Part shown: positions 17,011-25,563 of the stretch, one piece after another
Numbering within the stretch: position 1 is the first letter of the stretch
Layout: every line of letters begins with the position of its first letter
Origin: Pseudomonadota bacterium
Lineage (GTDB): Bacteria; Desulfobacterota; Desulfobulbia; Desulfobulbales; Desulfocapsaceae
Length of the DNA stretch: 64,000 nucleotides
Direction of reading: 5' to 3'
NCBI GenBank assembly: GCA_018821985.1
Contig: JAHJKP010000039.1
Coordinates: 62,001-126,000 of the forward strand
The notes under the pieces: model-generated
Databases searched by the model: none
The model's input: the letters and a program-made list of their open reading frames with translations, nothing else
Told to the model about the DNA's origin: nothing
Program-made: the position numbers and the translations under genes

Positions 17011-17535
17011 TTGCTTTCCTGTATTATTTAGGGAGGGGCGCTAACAGTGTATTAGGCAGAATGGGTCAATATTATGCTAGGCACATTCTGTCTATTGTTT
17101 TTTGAGAATATCAGGTGGTTCATATCTATCCGACATATTGACATAGCATTTTGACGTTACCTGATATGGAGCAGGAAAACACAAATATTTTCAAAGAGAT
17201 ATTGTATTTCCCAGATAAGTGTCTGGATATATTTGATCAACGTGAGATGCAGCAGACACAAGACAACATGTGTCCCTATTCTTAATTGCTCACAAGGCCC
17301 AATCCGACTCACGCTCTCATCCCCCCGGCACCTTCTCCTCGGACGCCTTCCTCTTCTTTGACTTTCTGTTTGATCTTGACAGAGACCTTTTTTCGATGTA
17401 AAAATTTTTTCCTCACTAAAATTTACAATCATTTTTGCTCCTGCCTGAATGCAGTTGCGGATGGTCGGCACTATTACTTAGTACAATCACTGCCTCTCCA
17501 GGCAGTTTTCATTTCATTCATCAGGAGAAAAATGA
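17011..17535. other. boundary between cassette island and glutamate synthase operon
   Basis: The left end carries the GTTAGCG cassette boundary (17039-17045). No integrase gene follows: the frames at 17157-17567 have no family resemblance. The right end is the leader of the glutamate synthase operon, with a hairpin at 17489-17506. Confidence 0.5.
17489..17509 (+). promoter_or_regulatory. leader hairpin before glutamate synthase operon
   Basis: ACTGCCT and AGGCAGT form a perfect 7-bp stem with a CTCC loop, followed by TTT, 27 bases upstream of the first start codon. It could be a weak attenuator or an mRNA stabiliser. No coding leader peptide is evident. Confidence 0.4.
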
Positions 17536-18678
17536 ATGTGTCGTTTAGCCCTGAAAACCGCTATTGAGCCTTTTTCACCCTATGAGGTTCTCACGGCCAT
17601 GGAAGCCATGCAGGAAGGCTATGATGGCTCCGGGCTTGGCCTGTTACTGCGCGGCCTGAACTTTGATGATTTCAAATATGACTCAAAGAACCCTGTTCTT
17701 TCCGGGATTGCCCACAGTGAAGCAGCCTGGCAGCGCCTGAATTCCATCATGGAGCAGCGTGGTTATGAGCTGCAATATGACCACAAGTTTGAGACCATTC
17801 CCTCTCTGGTTGAGGCCAAGGATCGCTATCGTTATTTCCTGCGCGTCTATAAGATGCCAGCCGCCTTTGCGGAAAAGAGCACGGAGGAGATCGAAGATGA
17901 ACTGATGCTCACCCGCCTCTTCCTGAGGGCCAACGGCGAAGAAAACGGCAATGATCTCACCGCCTTCTCCTTCTGGCCCGATGTAGCCACGATCAAGGAA
18001 GTGGGCTGGCCCCTGGATATCGGCAACGCCCTGACCCTCCATGACAACCGGATCACCTCCCGGGTCTGCATGGCCCAGGGTCGTCAGAATACCAACTACG
18101 GCATCAACCTCTACGCCTGCCATCCCTTTTTCATTCAGGGCATTGCCACCATGACCAACGGCGAGAATACCGCCTTTGTGCCCATCCGCGATTGGCTGCT
18201 GGGAAAACATTACCCTGGTTATATGGGGTATCAGAGTGACTCCGAGGTCTTTGCCCATATCCTCCACTACACCCTGAAACAGCTCAAGCTGCCCTTGCAG
18301 GCATATAAACATATCATCACCCCGCTGAAAAACGCAGAACTGGACAAACATCCCCAGGGCGTTTTCCTCAGGGGGTTGCGTGATGTCTGCCGCCGCCTGA
18401 TCATTGACGGCCCCAATGCCGTCATCGGCACCCTGCCCGATGAGACCTGCTTGTTGGTCATGGATCACAAAAAGATGCGTCCTGCCACCGTTGGCGGCAG
18501 AGACGGAGCCTGGGCCATTGCCTCCGAGATGTGCGGGGTTGCTGCCATGATTCCCGACCGTGATCCATCCCTTGATTTTCAACCCATGCGTGAACATACC
18601 ATTATCGTCCCACCAGATAGAAAGGAATTAACAATATGGTCTCAGCTCGATCCGTATCCGTTGGCCCAAGTAGCTTAA
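17536..18678 (+). CDS. glutamate synthase glutaminase (class II amidotransferase) subunit
   Basis: 380 residues starting MCRLA at ATG 17536 behind AGGAG. Removal of Met exposes Cys as the N-terminal nucleophile of a class II (Ntn) glutamine amidotransferase, which releases ammonia from glutamine. In bacterial GltB this domain is fused to the synthase; here it is a separate subunit, the archaeal-type or split arrangement known from many anaerobes. Segments LLRGLNFDDF, NTNYGINLYACHPFF and DGPNAVIGTLPDETCL fit the family. It is the first gene of a three-gene operon and overlaps the next gene by 43 bases, so the subunits are probably made in fixed ratio. The complex acts in cytoplasmic ammonium assimilation. 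Confidence 0.9.
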   Translation: MCRLALKTAIEPFSPYEVLTAMEAMQEGYDGSGLGLLLRGLNFDDFKYDSKNPVLSGIAHSEAAWQRLNSIMEQRGYELQYDHKFETIPSLVEAKDRYRYFLRVYKMPAAFAEKSTEEIEDELMLTRLFLRANGEENGNDLTAFSFWPDVATIKEVGWPLDIGNALTLHDNRITSRVCMAQGRQNTNYGINLYACHPFFIQGIATMTNGENTAFVPIRDWLLGKHYPGYMGYQSDSEVFAHILHYTLKQLKLPLQAYKHIITPLKNAELDKHPQGVFLRGLRDVCRRLIIDGPNAVIGTLPDETCLLVMDHKKMRPATVGGRDGAWAIASEMCGVAAMIPDRDPSLDFQPMREHTIIVPPDRKELTIWSQLDPYPLAQVA

Positions 18679-20276
18679 GCTACACCGACCTCCCCTGGAT
18701 AATTCAGCACCGGGAAGACAGGTGCACCTTGTGCGGACACTGCACTGCGGTCTGCCCGAAAGAAGCTATTTATCTGGCGTACAGACGGCAGAGGATGCCC
18801 AAACTGGATGTCCTCAAGAAGTCTCGCGGCAATGAGTACCGCACCTTTGTCGGTATTCGTCAGAAGACCAACATGGCCAATGCCTGTATCGGCTGCTCCA
18901 TGTGCTCCATGGTCTGCCCCAATGAGGCGATCATGCCGGTGCCGAACACCAATGAACACCGCACCCTCTTCTTTCACAACCAGAAGGGGCAGCCCCAGAC
19001 CCGTGGTGGCCGGAGAAATGTCAGCGGACCGAATCTGCTTGACCGGATCATGTTTAACCGCATCTCCATGCTCACCGATCCGGCCCTCGATGCCGGACGC
19101 CATGAGTTCAACCTGACCACCACCCTCGGCCGCACCCTTGCTCCCGAAGAATTCCTGAAACGTCAGCGCGAAGGCGGCTGGATTCCTCCGACCCGTGAGA
19201 TATTCCCCTTCGTGATCGGCTCCATGTCCTTCGGCGCTCTGTCTCCCAACATGTGGCTGGGGTTGCTTCAGGGCGTGGCCTATTGCAACGAGGTACTTGG
19301 GATTCCTGTGGTCATGTGTACCGGTGAAGGCGGCTGTCCGCCATGGGTATTGAAGAGCCCCTATCTCAAATACATCGTCCTCCAGATCGCATCCGGTTAT
19401 TTCGGCTGGGATGAGATCATCCGCGCCATCCCCGAGATGCAGTGCGACCCGGCGGCAATCGAGATCAAGTACGGCCAGGGTGCGAAACCCGGTGACGGCG
19501 GCCTGCTCATGTGGTTCAAGGTCTCCAAGCTGATAGCCCGTCTGCGCGGGGTTCCCGAAGGTGTTGATCTGCCGTCCCCACCGGTGCACCAGACTCTCTA
19601 CTCCATTGAAGAGAGCGTCATGAAGATGATCCAGACCATGTCCACCGCCTTTGGACACAAGGTTCCGGTCTATCCCAAGATTTCGGCCTCCACCTCGGCC
19701 AAGTCGGTGCTCAACAACCTGGTGCGTAACCCCTATGCCGGCGGACTGCTCATTGACGGTATTGACGGCGGAACAGGTGCGGCCTACAACGTCTCTATGG
19801 ACGCCACCGGCCATCCCATCGCCTCCAATGTCCGCGAGTGTTATCTGGATCTGGTGGCCCAGGGCAAGCAGAACGAGATCCCCATCTTTGCGGCTGGCGG
19901 TATCGGCAAGAACGGCAATGTAACCCAGAACGGCATGGCCCTCATCATGCTGGGTGCCTCCGGGGTTCATATCGGTAAATATATCATGCAGTCGGTTGCC
20001 GGCTGTCTGGGCAACGAAAAGAGCCGCTGCAACGTCTGCAACGTCGGCATCTGCCCCAAGGGCATCACCAGCCAGAACCCGAAACTGTATCGACGGCTCG
20101 ATCCTGATCTGGTTGCGGAACGGGTGAGCGAGGTTTTCATGTCCATCTCCACCGAGGCCAAAAAGATCATGGCACCCCTGGGACGCTCCCAGAGTCTGCC
20201 CGTGGGCATGTCCGATGCCTTGGGTATCAGCGACAAGGATGCCGCCGATCGACTGGGGATTAAATACGTCTGTTAA
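18636..20276 (+). CDS. glutamate synthase FMN/FeS central subunit
   Basis: 546 residues, start ATG 18636 behind AAAGGAATT. Two 4Fe-4S ferredoxin motifs open the protein (C30, C33, C36, C40 and C84, C87, C90, C94). The FMN-binding alpha/beta barrel follows (FVIGSMSFGALSPNMWLGL, GEGGCPP, KYGQGAKPGDGG, IDGIDGGTGAAY, AAGGIGKNG), with Cys-rich CNVCNVGICPKG near the end for a further cluster. The barrel condenses 2-oxoglutarate with ammonia delivered by the upstream subunit, using electrons relayed through the clusters. This is the archaeal-type GltB core without the GXGXG domain, which here belongs to the third gene. Confidence 0.92.
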   Translation: MVSARSVSVGPSSLSYTDLPWIIQHREDRCTLCGHCTAVCPKEAIYLAYRRQRMPKLDVLKKSRGNEYRTFVGIRQKTNMANACIGCSMCSMVCPNEAIMPVPNTNEHRTLFFHNQKGQPQTRGGRRNVSGPNLLDRIMFNRISMLTDPALDAGRHEFNLTTTLGRTLAPEEFLKRQREGGWIPPTREIFPFVIGSMSFGALSPNMWLGLLQGVAYCNEVLGIPVVMCTGEGGCPPWVLKSPYLKYIVLQIASGYFGWDEIIRAIPEMQCDPAAIEIKYGQGAKPGDGGLLMWFKVSKLIARLRGVPEGVDLPSPPVHQTLYSIEESVMKMIQTMSTAFGHKVPVYPKISASTSAKSVLNNLVRNPYAGGLLIDGIDGGTGAAYNVSMDATGHPIASNVRECYLDLVAQGKQNEIPIFAAGGIGKNGNVTQNGMALIMLGASGVHIGKYIMQSVAGCLGNEKSRCNVCNVGICPKGITSQNPKLYRRLDPDLVAERVSEVFMSISTEAKKIMAPLGRSQSLPVGMSDALGISDKDAADRLGIKYVC

Positions 20277-20364
20277 GGAAAGAATATTTCAAGATGTTCA
20301 CTTTTAAAGAACAGCTTCTCTTTCCAACAATTTAAATTTCAAATTTGATTTTGAGGTGTTTTCA

Positions 20365-22731
20365 GTGGGTACGATTGTTGTAAAAGGTCTTGACGAAAAT
20401 GGCCACCGCATCAGTTCCATGGATTTTGAAAAACTGGTACGGGAGGCCGCGGACAAGACAGACCATCTGAGCCTGGAGACCTTTGGCCAGCATAATATCG
20501 GCATCCGGCTCCACCGCCCGGAAGGCCTGACCATCGAAACATCAGGCCCTGCCGGTCAGCGTCTGGGTTGCATGGGCATGCCTGGAACATCCATCATCTG
20601 TCACGGCTCTGCCTCAGACGACGTGGGCTACCTCAATATCGGGGCCGAGATTTCGGTCCTGGGGGATGCCACCAATGGTGTGTGCAGTGCCATGGCCAAC
20701 GGCAAGGTATACATCAAAGGTTCCATCGGTGCCCGTGGTCTGACCATGACCAAATGGAACCCTGAATACGCACGGCCGGAGCTGTGGGTGCTCGGTTCCA
20801 CCGGCGACTCCTTTGCCGAGTTCAACTGCGGCGGGATCGCCGTGGTCTGCGGCGTTGAGGCCAAGAATCCAGCCAATGTCCTGGGTTATCGCCCCTGCGT
20901 CGGCATGGTTGGCGGCACCATCTATTTCCGCGGCCCGATTGACGGCTCCTACTCCAAAACCAATGCCCGTCTTGCCAAACCCACAGATGAGCAATGGCAG
21001 TGGCTGCAGGGAAACATGGCCTCCTATCTGGAAAAGATTGGCCGCAGCGACCTGCTGGCCACCCTTGCCGTGCGCGATGAGTGGCAAATGTTCCTGACCG
21101 TCACCCCCCAGGAGCGGGCCCTGATGTTTTCAGGCCCCATGCCCATGGCCGAATTCCGCAACAAGCACTGGAACAAGGCCTTCGGCGGCGGAGATCCTCT
21201 ACGCGATCTGGCCCCTGGTCTTGACCGCAGCCCCATCGGAGCCGTACCAACAGGCGATCTGCGCCGCAAAAAGCCCTTCTGGGCCAATCGCGAATCCGCA
21301 GCCCCCTGTACCTATTACTGTCCTGTCCACATTCCCACCGTTGATCGTCTGCGCCTCATCCGTGAAGGCAAGATCAATGAGGCCTATGAGATGCTTCTGC
21401 GCTACACTCCCCTGCCGGCATCGGTCTGCGGGGCAGTGTGCCCGAACCTGTGCATGGAAAACTGTTCCCGATCAGGCGTTGATGAATCCATTGACGTCCA
21501 GCTTCTCGGTCGTGCCGTTGCCAATGTAGCGGCCCCTACCATGGCTGCGCCCATCGGCAAAAAGGTGGCCATCATCGGCGGCGGCCCGGCAGGCATGAAC
21601 ACCGCCTGGCAACTGGCCCAGGCCGGGGTCGAGGCCCATATCTTTGAACAGGACAGCCAAATAGGCGGCAAGCTGGCCCAGGTTATTCCCTGGGAGCGTC
21701 TGTCCAAGGCCGTCTGGGATCAGGAGATTAAGCGTTTTCTCGATACTCCCAACATTCATGTGCACTTAAGTGTGGACATGAACAAGGAGAAATTTGAGGA
21801 ACTGCAGAAGGACTTTGATTATGTGGTGGTGGCCGTCGGAACCCATGAGCCGCGGCGTATTCCCTTCCCCGGCAATGAAAAGGTTATCACGGCCCTGCAT
21901 TTCCTGAAACAGGCCAAAAGTGCAACCCCTGCCAAAGTGGGCAAGGAAGTCGTCATCATCGGGGCTGGCAATGTTGGCTGCGATGTTGCCTGCGAGGCCT
22001 ACCGGCTTGGCGCCGAAAAAGTTACCCTTGTTGATATTCAAAAGCCACTGGCATTTGGCAAGGAAAAAGAAGCAGCCGAGGCACTCGGCGCAGTCTTTCG
22101 CTGGCCGGTCATGACCCGTGAGGTGACCGATGAGGGTTTGGTCATGAATACGGGCGAGGTCATTCCTGCTCAGACGGTGATCATCTCCATCGGCGACGTC
22201 CCCGCCCTGAAATTCCTGCCGGAAAGCGTTGAGACTGTCACTGTTGGCGGGGCAGCTTGGATCAAGACCAAGGATTCGCATCTGACCACCAATGCCAAGG
22301 TTCTGGCAGTCGGCGACGTTGAGAAACCTGGTCTGGCCACTAACGCCCTGGGAGCCGGGAAGACAGCGGCCGAATTTATCATTGCCGACTTCAAGGGTGT
22401 TGAATGGAAGCCCTTTACTCAACACCCGATCACCCAGCAGGCCCTGACCATCACCCATTATGTGCCGGATGAGCATATGCGCATTCACACCGAGCAGGCC
22501 CAGGCCGAGAGCTGCCTCTCCTGCGCCTCCTGCCGTGACTGCCATCTTTGTGAGACCATCTGTCCCACAGGGGCCATTACCCGGCGTGAGCTTGAATACG
22601 GCCATACCAATGGCTATGAATCAGGACTTGATGGCAGTTGGGAGTACACCTCAGACGACAAGAAGTGTATTGCCTGCGGCTTCTGTGCCGACACCTGCCC
22701 CTGCGGTATCTGGATGATACGCACTTTTTAA
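20365..22731 (+). CDS. fused GXGXG-domain / GltD-like oxidoreductase / ferredoxin glutamate synthase subunit
   Basis: I favour GTG 20365 as start (GAGG at 20353-20356) over an in-frame GTG at 20356 that overlaps that site. Three parts are visible. Residues about 1-220 are the GXGXG beta-helix domain of glutamate synthase (LGCMGMPGTSIICHGSASDD). About 300-690 is a GltD-like FAD/NAD(P)H oxidoreductase with an N-terminal Cys-rich cluster region (CTYYCPVHIP, CGAVCPNLCMENC) and Rossmann motifs IIGGGPAGM and IIGAGNVGCDV. About 715-785 is a two-cluster ferredoxin tail (CASCRDCHLCETICP, CIACGFCADTCPC). NAD(P)H electrons would enter through FAD and pass by FeS clusters to the FMN subunit. This fusion puts the structural domain and the electron-input subunit in one chain. 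Confidence 0.9.
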   Translation: MGTIVVKGLDENGHRISSMDFEKLVREAADKTDHLSLETFGQHNIGIRLHRPEGLTIETSGPAGQRLGCMGMPGTSIICHGSASDDVGYLNIGAEISVLGDATNGVCSAMANGKVYIKGSIGARGLTMTKWNPEYARPELWVLGSTGDSFAEFNCGGIAVVCGVEAKNPANVLGYRPCVGMVGGTIYFRGPIDGSYSKTNARLAKPTDEQWQWLQGNMASYLEKIGRSDLLATLAVRDEWQMFLTVTPQERALMFSGPMPMAEFRNKHWNKAFGGGDPLRDLAPGLDRSPIGAVPTGDLRRKKPFWANRESAAPCTYYCPVHIPTVDRLRLIREGKINEAYEMLLRYTPLPASVCGAVCPNLCMENCSRSGVDESIDVQLLGRAVANVAAPTMAAPIGKKVAIIGGGPAGMNTAWQLAQAGVEAHIFEQDSQIGGKLAQVIPWERLSKAVWDQEIKRFLDTPNIHVHLSVDMNKEKFEELQKDFDYVVVAVGTHEPRRIPFPGNEKVITALHFLKQAKSATPAKVGKEVVIIGAGNVGCDVACEAYRLGAEKVTLVDIQKPLAFGKEKEAAEALGAVFRWPVMTREVTDEGLVMNTGEVIPAQTVIISIGDVPALKFLPESVETVTVGGAAWIKTKDSHLTTNAKVLAVGDVEKPGLATNALGAGKTAAEFIIADFKGVEWKPFTQHPITQQALTITHYVPDEHMRIHTEQAQAESCLSCASCRDCHLCETICPTGAITRRELEYGHTNGYESGLDGSWEYTSDDKKCIACGFCADTCPCGIWMIRTF

Positions 22732-22761
22732 AGCTTCTTTTTTTCACAGGGTGTATGTATA

Positions 22762-22802
22762 AGAAAAGCCCTTCAGAAAAATATTCTGAAGGGCTTTTCT
22801 TT
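22762..22802 (+). terminator. strong Rho-independent terminator after glutamate synthase operon
   Basis: A perfect 17-bp inverted repeat (22762-22778 with 22784-22800, loop AAATA) ends in a T-run, 30 bases after the stop codon. An A-run on the left would let it work in both directions, but the minus-strand gene beyond it ends at 22872, so it may serve both convergent units. Confidence 0.9.
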
Positions 22803-22871
22803 TTGCTCACCTGACCCTGAACCAGACTGGTGGTCGTAGTTCCACCTTATGTCTTCAAAAAACGTCTTTCC

Positions 22872-23399
22872 TTAAAGATTCTCGTAGAAGAAATCCAGCA
22901 ACAACTGTTCAAGGATGGCCTGTTTTCTGAGCAGGTCACCTGTCTGCTGTTCCAGAAGAAGCAGGACAGATGACTCCTCTTTTCCCGTAATATGGCTGCA
23001 ATTATAATTGAGGCAGAACATAGGTTTCATGATCAAGACACATCCTGCCACCCCCAGGAAACAGCACTCAATCAGGTCATCCTGCTGAATGCTTACCTGA
23101 ATTCCGGCCAGTAGATTCATCAGCAGTTGCAGCACATCATTTTCACTCGCCATAAAGCGGCTGCAACAGCCACCACCCTGACGGCCGGCACATTGCGTAC
23201 AGGTTTTCCCCATCCCCATAGTGCCCATCCGGGCCTGCAGGGCGCGCTCCGAGACTTGCATCATGGCCAATTGGGACATGATATCCGGCCGCAAGGCAAG
23301 CTCCTGACCATAACGGCCATAGAGATCCTGTGCCGTTGCCAGTTTCACCACCACATCACCGCTGTAAAAAAGCGAATAGACCTCAGAACGTGTTACCAT
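22872..23399 (-). CDS. Cys-rich protein of unknown function (possible metal/FeS site)
   Basis: 175 residues from ATG 23399. Two cysteine groups stand out: CTQCAGRQGGGCC at about 67-79 and CCFLGVAGCVLIMKPMFCLN further on, the latter followed by CSHITG. Together they could hold an Fe-S cluster or zinc, recalling YkgJ-like Cys clusters, but no named family is certain. The rest is helical. It lies head-to-tail downstream of the penicillin-binding protein gene (24 bases), so the two are probably co-transcribed. Confidence 0.6.
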   Translation of the reverse strand: MVTRSEVYSLFYSGDVVVKLATAQDLYGRYGQELALRPDIMSQLAMMQVSERALQARMGTMGMGKTCTQCAGRQGGGCCSRFMASENDVLQLLMNLLAGIQVSIQQDDLIECCFLGVAGCVLIMKPMFCLNYNCSHITGKEESSVLLLLEQQTGDLLRKQAILEQLLLDFFYENL

Positions 23400-23423
23400 G
23401 ATTCCCTTGTGAGCTGTATTCCA

Positions 23424-25322
23424 TCATTGAGCCTGCCGCATGAAATCAAGCCAGATCGGAGCGGCAGCGCGGCCACCGGTTTCCTCCCGGCCAAGGCTTC
23501 TGTTCTGATCATAACCCAGCCAGACACCGGTGATCAATTTCCTGCTAAAACCGACAAACCAGGCATCTCGATTTTCATCAGTTGTCCCGGTCTTCCCACC
23601 GCACAGACCAGGCAGTCCGCCGGCCCGTTTTCCAGTTCCGTCGCTGATAACCGCGGCCAACATCCTCTGCATCTCTGCCGCTACCTTCGCATCAAGCACC
23701 CGGCGTGATTCCGGTCTGTTTTTCATCAGAACCCTGCCCGCCCCATCTTCAATCCTGGTAATCAAGATAGGAGAAGTGAACTGACCACCACAGACAAACG
23801 GGGTATAGGCCCCGGTGATCTCGAGAAGGGAGACACCGGTCGCCCCCAGAGCCAGCGAGAGATCGGCGGTGATCGGTTCGCTGATACCGGCGGCCTTCGC
23901 CAAGGCCCGCACCTTATCAACGCCTACCTTCTGTAAAAGCCTGACCGCCACCACATTCAGGGAATGGGTCAGGGCCTCGGACAATGTGGTTTCCCCATGA
24001 AACTGACCGGAAAAATTTTGCGGCTGCCACATCTTTCCCCCGTGGCCCCGGATGGAGAGCGGCGCATCAAGGATCATCGATTGCGGCCCGAAGCCGTTTT
24101 CCAGGGCCGTGGCATAGATCAAGGGCTTAAAGACCGAGCCGGCAGACCTCCGCCCCTGGGTTGCCCGATCAAAGGGAGACGCCGTAAAATCAAGCCCGCC
24201 CACCAGAGCCCTGACCTGGCCCGTACAGGCTTCAAGACTCACCAATGCCCCCTGGGGCATCTCTTTGTGTCCATTTTTTGTGACTGACTGGCCCGAAGAT
24301 CGCACCAGAGAGGCCATCACCCCCTGGCGTACCGCACTGCTGGCCACATGCTGCATAGCGGGATCAAGAGTCGTGAAGATGCGAACCCCGGCATAATTGA
24401 GAGAGACCCCAAGATCCTGTTCCGCCCGCTTGCGCACCAGTTGCACAAAATAGCCGCTATTGCTGAGTGCGGCGCTTTCCGGCTCTTTAAGCTCTACGGC
24501 CGACACAAAGGCCCGGCGCGCTGCATCTCTGCTGACATAGCCATCCTCTGCCATCCGGTTCAAGACATAGCGCTGTCGCTGCTGGGCCCGCTCCAGATGT
24601 TCAAAGGGTGAGTAACGGCTTGGCGCCTGCGGCAGACCGGCCAGGATCGCCATCTCCCCTAAAGTAAGTTCCTGCACATGTTTGGAGAAATAGACCTGCG
24701 CCGCCGCCTCAACACCGTAGGCACCGCCCCCGAGATAGATCTGATTGAGATAGATGTAGAGGATCTCCTCCTTGGAAAGCAGGCTGTCTATACGCCAGGC
24801 AAGGATGGCCTCTTTGAATTTGCGCAGATAAGTCTTCTCTGGGGAGAGCAGCAGGGAACGAGCGACCTGCTGGGTAATCGTTGAGCCGCCCTGACTGCGA
24901 CGGCCCTCCCGGGCATTATTGATAAACGCCCTGAACACTGACCAGAAATCAAGACCGGGATGATCATAAAAACGACCATCTTCAGCAGCGACAAAGGCCT
25001 TGGGAAGGAGGGGCGGCATCTTCGCCAGGGGCAGAACCGTCCTGTTTTCGATATAGATCCGTTCCATCACCTTGCCGTAGCGGTCGAGGATCTCGGTGGC
25101 CTGCAGAGGATGATACTGAGAAACAGAGCTGATAGCAGGGAGATCAAGGGCCTTGAAGGCAAAGAAGAGCGTTCCGAGAAAAAGCGTAATCAACACACAT
25201 ATCGCAAAGAGAAAGGAGATAATATGCCTTTCATTCAGCGGCTTCCGACGTGGTGTCGGTGTCGGCCGTGGCGAAGATGTTTTGGGCACAATTGGCCCTG
25301 TTTTTTGTTTGGACGAGACCAC
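23424..25322 (-). CDS. class A penicillin-binding protein (PBP1A-like glycosyltransferase/transpeptidase)
   Basis: 632 residues: Pro-rich cytoplasmic N-terminus, one membrane anchor (IISFLFAICVLITLFLGTLFFAF, about 34-56), then a GT51 domain with the catalytic Glu114 in AAEDGRFYDHPG and the RRSQGGSTITQQ motif (141-152). The transpeptidase domain has SxxK at S396-K399 (SAGSVFKP), SxN in SLNVVAVRL and KTG in GGKTGTTDENRDAW. It polymerises lipid II into glycan strands and crosslinks the peptides in the periplasm. At 632 residues it is shorter than E. coli PBP1a, lacking the OB-domain insertion. The start follows a basic, export-compatible leader. Confidence 0.92.
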   Translation of the reverse strand: MVSSKQKTGPIVPKTSSPRPTPTPRRKPLNERHIISFLFAICVLITLFLGTLFFAFKALDLPAISSVSQYHPLQATEILDRYGKVMERIYIENRTVLPLAKMPPLLPKAFVAAEDGRFYDHPGLDFWSVFRAFINNAREGRRSQGGSTITQQVARSLLLSPEKTYLRKFKEAILAWRIDSLLSKEEILYIYLNQIYLGGGAYGVEAAAQVYFSKHVQELTLGEMAILAGLPQAPSRYSPFEHLERAQQRQRYVLNRMAEDGYVSRDAARRAFVSAVELKEPESAALSNSGYFVQLVRKRAEQDLGVSLNYAGVRIFTTLDPAMQHVASSAVRQGVMASLVRSSGQSVTKNGHKEMPQGALVSLEACTGQVRALVGGLDFTASPFDRATQGRRSAGSVFKPLIYATALENGFGPQSMILDAPLSIRGHGGKMWQPQNFSGQFHGETTLSEALTHSLNVVAVRLLQKVGVDKVRALAKAAGISEPITADLSLALGATGVSLLEITGAYTPFVCGGQFTSPILITRIEDGAGRVLMKNRPESRRVLDAKVAAEMQRMLAAVISDGTGKRAGGLPGLCGGKTGTTDENRDAWFVGFSRKLITGVWLGYDQNRSLGREETGGRAAAPIWLDFMRQAQ

Positions 25323-25563
25323 TGAAACTTAGTTACATCGGATAAAGGTGAGCATTGGATGATCTTTTTGCAAAATTCTCTAAATAATGACAGGTTATTC
25401 ACAACATACCATTACCACAGACGACAGAGAGTTCACAGGGAGAAATTGACATGCTGAACAACAATTGCCGAAATGGAATAAGGTCAACTCACCTTTTTTA
25501 TGGTATAAAATAAAACTGTCCGCCAAATGCCCCAACATTCTTTTGTTCACTTGGAGATACACG

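Noticed and set aside
17157-17471. possible integrase or other gene next to the cassette array
   Set aside because: Translation is Arg-rich without tyrosine-recombinase motifs; no intI is visible in the window.
18675-19970. 431-codon open frame on the minus strand opposite the glutamate synthase FMN subunit
   Set aside because: Antisense shadow of a strongly conserved gene; Gly/His-rich translation with no family likeness. Similar long antisense frames at 17683-18597, 21766-22605 and 26716-27567 were rejected for the same reason.
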